From the NCBI GenBank assembly GCA_018262135.1, contig JAGTSD010000092.1:1-7640 (forward strand): a stretch of 7,640 nucleotides of DNA, given 5' to 3'. The notes beneath the pieces were generated by a model, which was given only the letters and a program-made list of their open reading frames with translations, did no database searches and was not told the DNA's origin. Of this stretch, positions 1-7,302 are shown piece by piece. The translations under genes and the position numbers were made by a program. This DNA comes from Pseudomonadota bacterium. Lineage in GTDB: Bacteria > Pseudomonadota > Gammaproteobacteria > Competibacterales > Competibacteraceae. Positions within the stretch are counted from its first letter, which is position 1. Each line of letters begins with the position of its first letter.

Positions 1-300
1 CGTCAGCCGTCCGGTAAAGGGAATACCTTCTCAGCTTTCCATAACTTGGCCCCTAGTGCTACACCACTATATGTTGTGGCTTCCACGGGAAGTCTCATAG
101 AGTCCCAATTACTCGACTGCGCAGCCGATGCTTGGGAGAATTTGCTGAGTGTCTGTTCCGTATGCCCGTATGCGTGTGTATCGAACAAGGATGACTATTG
201 CCCGATGTTTGATGACCCATCGTACTATGGCGTGCGAACGAGCACCCGACCCGACCAATCCAGGCGGACGACTTAAAGCATCGCTTCTGCGTCGGGAATG
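1..300. other. Left-edge stretch with no recognisable gene
   Basis: No gene is recognised in the first 300 bases. The longest minus-strand frame (3-188) would start with TTG and encodes about 61 residues ending in KAEKVFPLPDG and a stop. I do not recognise it, and it has no clear ribosome binding site. It could be the C-terminal relic of a gene, as relics are common in this window. The plus-strand frames here are short, rich in Ser, Arg and Cys, and look non-coding. The stretch ends where the stop codon of the GNAT relic begins at 301. Confidence 0.5.
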
Positions 301-462
301 TCAGCCGTACCGCATGGCCTCGCCCGCCGTCGCCAACGGCAGGAACAGAGTTAGCGGTTGGTCGGCGAGGGTAATGAAACCGTGATATTGATAGAACCCG
401 GCGGCGGCCTCGTCCTTGGCCTCGACCACCAGGGCATAGGCGGCGATTTCGCGGGCGAACCG
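301..462 (-). pseudogene. C-terminal relic of a GNAT acetyltransferase (TacT-like)
   Basis: Reading the minus strand from 462 to the TGA at 303-301 gives 53 residues that match the end of a GNAT-family N-acetyltransferase of the TacT toxin type. The segment includes ALVVEAKDEAAAGFY, then HGF, then an LFLPLAT tail. In this family the AAAxFYxxxGF segment lies in the last helix-strand unit of the acetyl-CoA fold, and the LFLP tail is typical of toxin members that acetylate aminoacyl-tRNA. The P-loop that binds acetyl-CoA and the whole N-terminal half are missing, and a TAG lies in frame directly upstream (465-463). No DUF1778-type antitoxin is visible. Identification of the family is firm; calling it a toxin relic rather than another GNAT is inference. 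Confidence 0.8.
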
Positions 463-489
463 CTACGGGCGGTGGCGGAACGAATCGAG

Positions 490-864
490 ATGCAGGGGGA
501 CACCTTGCGCTGGCTGGTCAGCCGGAACGATCAAAGTCGCCCTTACTGCCTGCTGGGCGAAATCGAGATCCCCGACGCCCAGGGGCCGGCGCTGGCCGGG
601 CAACTCGACAGCGTGGAGAGCTACAACCCGGCGAGCTACCGGGGTGGGGTTCTGCGCCTGCACTACGCCCGCACCCAGGAGCTACAGCCGTGGCTGGATC
701 GGGTAGCCGTCCGGGGCGAGGTGGTGGTGCAGTTCTGGCTCAAGCCGGGGGAGGCGGCGGTAACGCTGGAGCTGGGAAAGGAGCGGCAGGGGGAGAAGAT
801 ACCGGCGCAATTCAGGCGATTTTTAGCCTCAGTTGACGTGATGGGCATTATCGAGCACAGATAA
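490..864 (+). CDS. Unidentified 124-aa protein, probably a truncated relic
   Basis: I do not recognise the family. From ATG 490 the frame gives 124 residues, beginning MQGDTLRWLVSRND, with a Tyr-rich middle (SYNPASYRGGVLRLHYA, residues 44-60) and alternating hydrophobic segments that suggest beta structure. There is no signal peptide, membrane segment or known catalytic motif. The frame stays open upstream to 358, but that part is antisense to the GNAT relic, so the sequence proper to this gene probably starts near 463. No convincing ribosome binding site precedes ATG 490 or GTG 472. The last 12 residues (113-124, SVDVMGIIEHR after Ala113) are encoded by the inverted-repeat element that starts at 827, so the original C-terminus was probably replaced. 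Codon bias at third positions is GC-rich, which supports a true coding history. It may no longer be expressed. Confidence 0.45.
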   Translation: MQGDTLRWLVSRNDQSRPYCLLGEIEIPDAQGPALAGQLDSVESYNPASYRGGVLRLHYARTQELQPWLDRVAVRGEVVVQFWLKPGEAAVTLELGKERQGEKIPAQFRRFLASVDVMGIIEHR

Positions 865-1002
865 CAAAAAAGTGACATTATAGCCTGGCCATGGGTCGCT
901 GGTCAACCTGTTCAGGGTATCCCCCGCCAGTGAGCAACCCCTCAATCACCATAAGGAACCTGTTGTCGTCGTCACTGGCTTAGCTCATCACGTCAACTGA
1001 GG
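827..1002. mobile_element. MITE-like element, 176 bp, 17-bp terminal inverted repeats
   Basis: CCTCAGTTGACGTGATG at 827-843 is repeated in perfect inverted orientation at 986-1002. A 17-bp perfect match is far beyond chance in a window of this size. The 142 bp between the repeats encode no transposase. They hold a second perfect inverted pair, GCCAGTGA (926-933) with TCACTGGC (972-979), a direct repeat AACCTGTT (905-912 and 957-964), and a strong promoter-like motif on the minus strand. The arrangement is that of a miniature inverted-repeat element or the joined ends of a deleted insertion sequence. I see no clear target-site duplication: the flanks read GATTTTTAG on the left and GATATCACC on the right. 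The left end interrupts the C-terminal codons of the reading frame at 490-864. I cannot assign an IS family. Confidence 0.7.
877..906 (-). promoter_or_regulatory. Sigma70-like promoter inside the MITE-like element
   Basis: On the minus strand TTGACC (906-901) is followed after 18 bp by a perfect TATAAT (882-877). It would transcribe leftward, out of the element and antisense to the frame at 490-864. In an intact insertion sequence this would be the transposase promoter just inside the end at 1002. No gene remains directly downstream of it. Confidence 0.6.
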
Positions 1003-1046
1003 GATATCACCAGAAGTTACTGTTTTCCCGAAATGAGCAATAAAGC

Positions 1047-1075
1047 TTGACAGATATTGCGCCACCGAATTTATT
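1047..1075 (+). promoter_or_regulatory. Probable icd promoter
   Basis: A perfect TTGACA at 1047-1052 is followed after 17 bp by TTTATT at 1070-1075, which matches four of six consensus positions. Transcription would start near 1082 and give a leader of about 75 nt before the icd ATG. This is the only good sigma70 match between the MITE-like element and icd. Confidence 0.5.
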
Positions 1076-1157
1076 AAGGCGCCACCTCTACCGTCCGTAC
1101 GGCGGGGAACGCCATCTTCAGATCCGTTCAAATCCAATCCAAAACGAGGGTCGCTCA

Positions 1158-3395
<2,238 letters not shown>

Positions 3396-3433
3396 ACGCG
3401 GTTCGTGGGCGCGGCGCACGGTACGGGAAAAAA

Positions 3434-3544
3434 TCGCACGCCGCGCCTCTCAACCCCGGTAACTCGGGCGGGCCCCTGGTGGGCTCGCGCGGCCGGGGCG
3501 TCGGCATCAATACGGCCATCATCGCGCACGCCCAAGGCATCGGT
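3434..3544 (+). pseudogene. Active-serine segment of an HtrA/DegP-type protease (relic)
   Basis: Thirty-seven codons encode a piece of a trypsin-like HtrA/Deg serine protease. It contains [13 protein letters not shown] with the nucleophile Ser encoded at 3464-3466, followed by [16 protein letters not shown]. In complete members (about 400-480 aa) this stretch sits near residue 200 and continues into FAIP and the PDZ domains. Here the similarity stops exactly at GIG (3544), and the next base belongs to the stop codon of an opposite-strand integrase relic. The His and Asp of the triad, the signal peptide and the PDZ domains are all absent, so it cannot be an active protease. It lies only 38 bp beyond the icd stop and shares no frame with icd. 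The family call rests on the motif alone but is distinctive. Confidence 0.8.
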
Positions 3545-3748
3545 TCACGACGGTCGTTCGGGCAGCGGTACCAGCCGCTCCTGGTTGCCCTTGCTGATGA
3601 CGCGCACCGACTTGGCCGCCCCGTCCACCCGCCGCACGTCGGCCACCTTCAGGCTGAGGGCCTTCGAGATGCGCAGCCCGGAGTTGAGCAGCAACCCGAA
3701 TAGCAGCTCGTCGCGGCGGCAGGTTTCGGTCAGGCGCGGTTTCAGCCA
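3545..3748 (-). pseudogene. Tyrosine recombinase / integrase relic (XerC/D-like)
   Basis: The minus strand from 3748 to the TGA at 3547-3545 encodes 67 residues from the catalytic domain of a tyrosine recombinase. It contains [20 protein letters not shown] with the first catalytic Arg of the R-H-R-Y set, then VADV, then the beta-hairpin [13 protein letters not shown]. Normally this hairpin is followed by about 120 residues carrying the His-x-x-Arg box and the tyrosine nucleophile. Here it ends after ERPS and a stop, right against the HtrA relic. The N-terminal core-binding domain is also missing: the frame upstream closes at a TGA (3793-3791) inside a hairpin. The usual Glu in GLRISEAL is Lys here. 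It is inactive, but it shows that a mobile or chromosome-dimer recombinase gene was once in this neighbourhood. Confidence 0.82.
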
Positions 3749-3776
3749 ACCACGCCGGTGGGTCCACCCTTCATGC

Positions 3777-3802
3777 CGGCCTCGCCTCCTTCAGCGAGGC
3801 CG
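3777..3802. repeat. Perfect 9-bp stem-loop between the integrase and DeoA relics
   Basis: CGGCCTCGC (3777-3785) and GCGAGGCCG (3794-3802) form a perfect 9-bp stem with an 8-nt loop. No T-run follows on either strand, so it is a poor intrinsic terminator. It could instead be a recombination-site remnant or a REP-like repeat. Only one copy is present in the window. Confidence 0.4.
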
Positions 3803-3847
3803 TCCCATCGTTCGTGAATCAGGAGCGGGGCGGCGGCGCCTCGTCGC

Positions 3848-3958
3848 CTACCCTCGATCGCGATGCGAGCCCTTCAGATACGCGATGGCCTCCTGGACTT
3901 CCAAGGCGTTGCCCGCCGTGCGGCCCAGCGATTGATCCATGTCGGTGATCAGCGCCGT
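3848..3958 (-). pseudogene. deoA: Thymidine phosphorylase segment (relic)
   Basis: The minus strand from 3958 to the TAG at 3850-3848 encodes 36 residues. They include TALITDMDQSLGRTAGNALE and continue VQEAIAYLKG, the signature region of the thymidine/pyrimidine nucleoside phosphorylase family (DeoA; TDMNQPLGRAVGNALEV in typical members). In a full DeoA of about 440 aa this lies around residue 225. The frame remains open further upstream (YHVAKDIHDPA), but that part does not look like DeoA, and after LKGSHRDRG it stops. The phosphate- and nucleoside-binding N-terminal part and the C-terminal domain are gone. The nearby nucleoside-transporter relic belongs to the same physiological theme, pyrimidine nucleoside salvage. 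The family call is strong from the motif, and function is clearly lost. Confidence 0.8.
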
Positions 3959-4100
3959 AGCGGGATCGTGAATATCCTTGGCAACGTGATAGCCGGCCTG
4001 CGTTGCGCTCTGGGGCGGCTCCCGTTTCGCTCCGATCCCAGCCGGCTACCAGCAAGATCCGGGGTAAACTTACTTGTTGACTCCAGGGGGAGGACCGGAC

Positions 4101-4454
4101 ATGAAAGCCCAGTTCACAACATTCGGTGAAATCGAAATCGCCGGCCAGCGATATGACCACGACGTGGTGATCGCTGGTGGCCAGATTCGCAAGCGGGCGA
4201 AAAAGGCGTCCAAGGCCCACCGCGAGACCTATGGCCACACCCCCCTGTCGCTCGAGGAAAACCTGCCCTGGGGTGGCCGGCGCCTGATTATCGGCACTGG
4301 CATGTACGGCCATATGCCGGTGATGCCGGAAGTGCATCAGGAAGCGGCGCGGCGGAAGGTCGAACTGGTGATCCTGCCGACGGAAGCGGCCTGCCGCCTG
4401 CTGACCGGCCAGAAGGACCGGGACGTTCACGCCGTGTTGCACGTGACTTGTTGA
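4101..4454 (+). CDS. Mth938/AAMDC-like domain protein
   Basis: The protein has 117 residues, the size of the single-domain Mth938-like family (formerly DUF498), which includes human AAMDC and the NDUFAF3-related proteins. Visible family features are FTTFGEIEIAGQRYDHDVVI at the N-terminus, the central ENLPWGGRRLIIGTGMYG (residues 53-70), and VELVILPTEAACRLL (residues 87-101), the conserved T-x-x-A segment of the late beta-alpha unit. The family has no established catalytic role; eukaryotic members are linked to mitochondrial complex I assembly and adipogenesis. There is no signal peptide or membrane span, so it is probably cytoplasmic. ATG 4101 is preceded by a strong GGGGGAGGA about 8 bp upstream, so the in-frame TTG at 4074 is unlikely. 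The ligase gene follows on the same strand after 117 bp, so co-transcription is possible but unproven. Confidence 0.9.
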   Translation: MKAQFTTFGEIEIAGQRYDHDVVIAGGQIRKRAKKASKAHRETYGHTPLSLEENLPWGGRRLIIGTGMYGHMPVMPEVHQEAARRKVELVILPTEAACRLLTGQKDRDVHAVLHVTC

Positions 4455-4571
4455 CGGCAGAGAGCATTTCAAGCCCGTTCCTGGACTTGGACGCGGCGGT
4501 ACAGGACATGTTTTGGAGCAGGATTTATTGCGAAGTCCGCGTTTTTCCGTCCCTCATCGAAGGAGATGCCA

Positions 4572-6131
4572 ATGGGATTCATTCAGCATTACGACGAGTT
4601 GCCCATGAACTGGGTTGGAGACTGGGCAGGCCGCCGCGCTGCCCTGACGCCCCATCGAACTGCCCTTTATGACTCCTTTACCCGGAAGACCTATACCTTT
4701 CAGGCAATGAACGACCGGGCTTGCCGGGCGGGGACCTATCTGAGCGACGTCCTGGGCCTGCGCAAAGGCGATGTCATCGCGCTGATCTGCCGCAACCGGA
4801 TCGAATCCATCGATCTTTATCTGGCCTGTGGAAAGCTGGGGATTATTTTGGCCCCGTTGAGCCAGCGTCTGAAAAAGCCGGAATTGGATGATCTGCTGGC
4901 GCGCCTCAGGCCCAGCGTCCTTTTTCACGAAAATCAGTTCGCCGAACTGGTCTCAATCCTGTCGGTTCCCGCTTCGGTTCAAGCGGTCATCAACATGGAT
5001 GATGACCGGGATGTTTTCGAAAGCGCCATCCTGAAAACCGATCCGCGCGAGGTGAACGTTCCTCTGGCCATGAATGATCGTTGCCTGTATGTCCATACGG
5101 GTGGAACGACTGCCGTACCCAAGATCTGTATCGTATCGTATCGGCAGATGGTCTGGAATTCGTTCGATATCCTTGCCACCGGCCTCACGGGGTCCTTTAA
5201 CAACGTCCTCATCACTTTCCCGTTCTTTCACATCGGCGGGTGGAATACCTTTACGCCGCTTTTTCATGCGGGCATCGCCAGCATCCTGATGCGTGAATTC
5301 AATCCCGGCCTGATGCTGGAACTGATCCATGAGGGGCGGGTCGAGAATTTCGGCGCGGTCGAAGCCATGCTGCAATTCCTGATCGCCCATCCAAAATTTG
5401 CGGAGACCGATTTTTCCAGACTGAAGGCGATCACCACCGCTGCCGCTCCCTGTTCGAAAGCGGTGATGCAAACCTTCCTGGACAGGGGCATTCCGATCAG
5501 TCAAACCTACGGGATGACCGAGGCTGGCCCGTCAAATTTTGCCTACATCGCTCGCTCTGGTTCCCTGGAAGAGCTGCTCACGAATTCGGAGAGCATCGGC
5601 ACTTCCATGTTTCATTGCGATGCCAAGATCGTGGATCAGGAATCCAGGCGCGAAGTCAGGCCAGGCGAAGTGGGCGTTCTGTGTCTGCGCAGCCCACATA
5701 ATTTTGACGGTTATCTCGATGATCCGGGGCGGACCGGGAATGTCATGGATGGCGAAGGGTGGGTTTATACGGGAGACCTGGCCATGCAGAATCGGGACGG
5801 TCTGATTTTCATCAAGGGGCGGGCGGACAACATGTTTATCTCCGGGGGAGAAAACATCTCCCCCGAAGAGATCGAACAGGCCTTGATGAAACACCCCGCC
5901 GTCGCCGGGGCGATTTGCGCCGGCATTCCCGATCCAAAGTGGGGACAAGTGCCGGTCGCGCTGGTACTTTTTCACGCCGGCAGGAGTATCGCCGAAGATG
6001 AACTCAAGACTTTTTGCCGGAGCTGTTTGGCGGGTTACAAGGTTCCCAGACAAATCCGGCCGGTTGCCGAATTGCCTCTTACCAGCGCGGGAAAACTGAA
6101 CCGTAACGCCCTGGCCACGATGTTTTCCTGA
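4572..6131 (+). CDS. ANL-superfamily acyl-CoA ligase (AMP-binding)
   Basis: This 519-residue protein activates a carboxylic acid with ATP to an acyl-adenylate and then forms the CoA thioester. All core ANL motifs are present: the phosphate loop HTGGTTAVPK (residues 175-184), TYGMTEAGP (312-320), YTGDL (399-403), the hinge KGRADN with ISGGENISPEEIE (416-435), and the C-terminal catalytic Lys508 in TSAGKLNRNAL. The phosphate loop carries Ala181 where almost all members have Gly. The substrate cannot be read from the sequence; FadD-like fatty acyl or aryl acids are both possible. ATG 4572 is preferred because AGGAG (4561-4565) lies 6 bp upstream, whereas ATG 4566 would overlap it. The gene is visibly less GC-rich at third codon positions than icd, with many TTT, GAT, AAA and ATT codons, which suggests later acquisition. 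It ends 31 bp before the convergent RlpA-like gene. Confidence 0.93.
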   Translation: MGFIQHYDELPMNWVGDWAGRRAALTPHRTALYDSFTRKTYTFQAMNDRACRAGTYLSDVLGLRKGDVIALICRNRIESIDLYLACGKLGIILAPLSQRLKKPELDDLLARLRPSVLFHENQFAELVSILSVPASVQAVINMDDDRDVFESAILKTDPREVNVPLAMNDRCLYVHTGGTTAVPKICIVSYRQMVWNSFDILATGLTGSFNNVLITFPFFHIGGWNTFTPLFHAGIASILMREFNPGLMLELIHEGRVENFGAVEAMLQFLIAHPKFAETDFSRLKAITTAAAPCSKAVMQTFLDRGIPISQTYGMTEAGPSNFAYIARSGSLEELLTNSESIGTSMFHCDAKIVDQESRREVRPGEVGVLCLRSPHNFDGYLDDPGRTGNVMDGEGWVYTGDLAMQNRDGLIFIKGRADNMFISGGENISPEEIEQALMKHPAVAGAICAGIPDPKWGQVPVALVLFHAGRSIAEDELKTFCRSCLAGYKVPRQIRPVAELPLTSAGKLNRNALATMFS

Positions 6132-6162
6132 ATCAACCCGCGGCGGAACCGCGCTCCGACGA

Positions 6163-6573
6163 CTACGGCATTGCCTCGATGCGGACGCGGCCGATACCGC
6201 CCATGGCCAAGTGGCGGGCGGCGGCACGGGAAAGATCAATGACCCGCCCGCCATGGTAGGGTCCCCGGTCGTTGATCTTCACCAGGATCGCTTTGCCGTT
6301 CCTGAGGTTGGTGACTCTGGCCCGGGTCCCCAGCGGCAGGCTCCGGTGGGCGGCGGTGAGGGCGTGCTGATTGAAGCGTTCGCCACTCGCGGTTTTTTTG
6401 CCGTGAAAGCCTGGGCCGTACCAGGATGCTTGGCCCGTCTGGATGTTGCGCGCGCCCGCTTCAAGCGGAATGGCGGCGAGCGCGAGGGTAGCCGGCAATA
6501 CGATAGATGAAACCAATCCGAGAGCCCGACGGGTCCGGCGCAGCAGGGCATGGCGTTGGTTGTGTTCGTTCAC
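6163..6573 (-). CDS. RlpA-like septal/peptidoglycan protein, short form
   Basis: The 136-residue protein has a basic N-terminus (RRTRR), a hydrophobic stretch (residues 18-35) and a likely Sec cleavage after EAGA (residue 41). There is no lipobox cysteine, so it is probably periplasmic rather than a lipoprotein. The mature part is a double-psi beta-barrel: [19 protein letters not shown] (49-67), [18 protein letters not shown] (73-90) and [19 protein letters not shown] (101-119). Glu65 and His76 match in spacing the catalytic pair of Pseudomonas RlpA, a lytic transglycosylase that cleaves denuded glycan strands. The SPOR domain that targets RlpA to division septa is absent. The start is GTG 6573-6571, with AAGAGG 7 bp upstream. 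It is convergent with the ligase gene, and a weak CGCGG/CCGCG hairpin lies between them. Confidence 0.92.
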   Translation of the reverse strand: MNEHNQRHALLRRTRRALGLVSSIVLPATLALAAIPLEAGARNIQTGQASWYGPGFHGKKTASGERFNQHALTAAHRSLPLGTRARVTNLRNGKAILVKINDRGPYHGGRVIDLSRAAARHLAMGGIGRVRIEAMP

Positions 6574-6664
6574 GAGAGAACCTCTTCGGTTGGGTCGTGG
6601 AGGCCCCCGATCTTCGGTGAAGGGCAGGGGTCATCCCGAACTGGTGAAACGTCATGGGCGAAGC

Positions 6665-6694
6665 CTACCACGCCTTCCCTGGTAGATGTCTACC
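6665..6694. repeat. Overlapping inverted repeats upstream of the RlpA-like gene
   Basis: CTACCA (6665-6670) pairs with TGGTAG (6680-6685), and the overlapping GGTAGA (6681-6686) pairs with TCTACC (6689-6694). The central arm can therefore form either of two exclusive hairpins, or the 14-bp near-palindrome GGTAGATGTCTACC may be an operator. It lies about 95 bp before the GTG start of the RlpA-like gene, in a promoter-distance position. Confidence 0.4.
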
Positions 6695-6703
6695 CTTGCG
6701 ACG

Positions 6704-6878
6704 AAAAAATCTGAAAAAATTTTGATAAAATATTGATAAATAAATAAAATTAATTGAAATTTTTTTATGATCATAACAGCATGAAAATAATCATAAAAAT
6801 ATCATAGGCTGGTTTCAGGCGATAATTTCAAAGATTGATTAAATTTTTATTTAATAAAATTAATAAATTAGATTATGA
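6704..6878. promoter_or_regulatory. AT-rich phased-repeat island
   Basis: About 175 bp of A and T, with only scattered G or C, stand out against the GC-rich surroundings. TTGATAAA occurs at 6722-6729 and 6733-6740, 11 bp apart. ATCATAA occurs at 6770-6776 and 6790-6796, and ATCATAG at 6801-6807, with spacings of 20 and 11 bp. Several A/T runs of five to seven bases are interspersed (6703-6708, 6714-6718, 6760-6766). Such spacing near the helical repeat favours intrinsic curvature or binding of H-NS-like proteins or IHF. It fills the gap between the divergently arranged RlpA-like gene and the Ap4A phosphorylase relic, and may have held both promoters. Many hexamers resemble -10 boxes, so no single promoter can be picked. 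Confidence 0.55.
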
Positions 6879-6892
6879 ACGAACAATAACCA

Positions 6893-7108
6893 ATGCCTGG
6901 TTCGCTATGGCCACTCCTCCAGAAACGTTGCCGGGAAGCGCTGGCCAGTGGGGCCCTGCAACCCGTCGAAACGGCCCAGGAGTTTGTGGAGGACGGGGGT
7001 GTGCGGTTCGTGATTCGGGATCAGGCGCAATGCGCTCTGCTGCGGTGCCAGGGACCGATGGCGGTATTGCAGGCGGTGACGCTGCCAGGGCCGGTAGCAC
7101 AGGGTTGA
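6893..7108 (+). pseudogene. N-terminal relic of Ap4A phosphorylase / ATP adenylyltransferase
   Basis: From ATG 6893 the first 42 codons resemble the start of bacterial ATP adenylyltransferase (Ap4A phosphorylase, HIT-related), with LWPLLQKRCREALASGALQP and then QEFVEDGGVRFVIR. Intact proteins of about 290-320 aa continue with VRVVSSLARK-type sequence and a catalytic His motif. Here similarity ends after VRFVIR (about 7018), and an unrelated Gln/Ala/Leu-rich tail runs to the TGA at 7106-7108. The complete enzyme breaks Ap4A to ATP plus ADP, but this fragment lacks the whole active site. No good ribosome binding site precedes the ATG, and the AT-rich island is directly upstream, where the native promoter is expected. 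The family call rests on my memory of the N-terminal pattern and is moderate. Confidence 0.65.
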
Positions 7109-7176
7109 TCGGGGCGGTCCAGGCAGCCCGCAACGCAGCCCGGCGATACGACGTGCCGGAAGCGGCCGGGCGGTCG
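7109..7176. other. Short spacer without a recognisable gene
   Basis: These 68 bp lie between the end of the Ap4A phosphorylase relic frame and the stop of the transporter relic. I see no motif, terminator or coding similarity. It probably contains the junction between the two relics. Confidence 0.4.
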
Positions 7177-7275
7177 TTAGGCCAGTACCCCGACGATGGC
7201 CCCGCACAGGCAGGTGGCGAAGGCGCCGGCGAGGATGGATTTCATCCCGAGCTGGACGATCCGCGAAACGGGGCC
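7177..7275 (-). pseudogene. C-terminal relic of a concentrative nucleoside transporter (CNT/NupC)
   Basis: The minus strand from 7275 to the TAA at 7179-7177 encodes 32 residues. RIVQLGMKSILAGAFATCLC is followed by GAIVGVLA, a pattern like the last membrane helix of CNT-family nucleoside:cation symporters, which end in LGxKSIxAGTLATCxTGAxVGxL. The preceding GGxGxxAP region and all substrate-binding helices are missing; upstream the frame continues into unrelated codons near the end of the RND gene, 27 bp away. It cannot transport by itself. Together with the DeoA relic it hints at lost nucleoside uptake and salvage. The short length keeps the assignment moderate. Confidence 0.6.
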
Positions 7276-7302
7276 GAAACCGGTTCGGCACGAACAGGGG
7301 TT

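Noticed and set aside
1047..1157. Upstream TTG extension of icd
   Set aside because: It would add 37 residues absent from the family and covers the likely promoter; ATG 1158 has a good ribosome binding site.
3408..3447. Inverted repeat GGCGCGGCG / CGCCGCGCC after icd as a terminator
   Set aside because: The loop is 22 nt, no T-run follows, and the right arm is part of the HtrA relic coding sequence.
3819..4472. 217-codon minus-strand frame across the DeoA relic and the Mth938-like gene
   Set aside because: The real DeoA similarity is in a different frame, and the right half is antisense to the Mth938-like gene with its strong ribosome binding site.
6139..6153. CGCGG-CGGAA-CCGCG hairpin between ligase and RlpA-like gene as a bidirectional terminator
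   Set aside because: The stem is only 5 bp with no T-run on either side, too weak to call.
5532..6254. 240-codon minus-strand frame opposite the ligase 3' end
   Set aside because: It lies opposite conserved ANL motifs and overlaps the end of the RlpA-like gene in another frame, with no recognisable product.
6632..7255. Similar strings TCATCCCGAACTGG and TCATCCCGAGCTGG as a repeat pair
   Set aside because: Short and inexact, and the second copy is coding sequence of the transporter relic; chance is enough.
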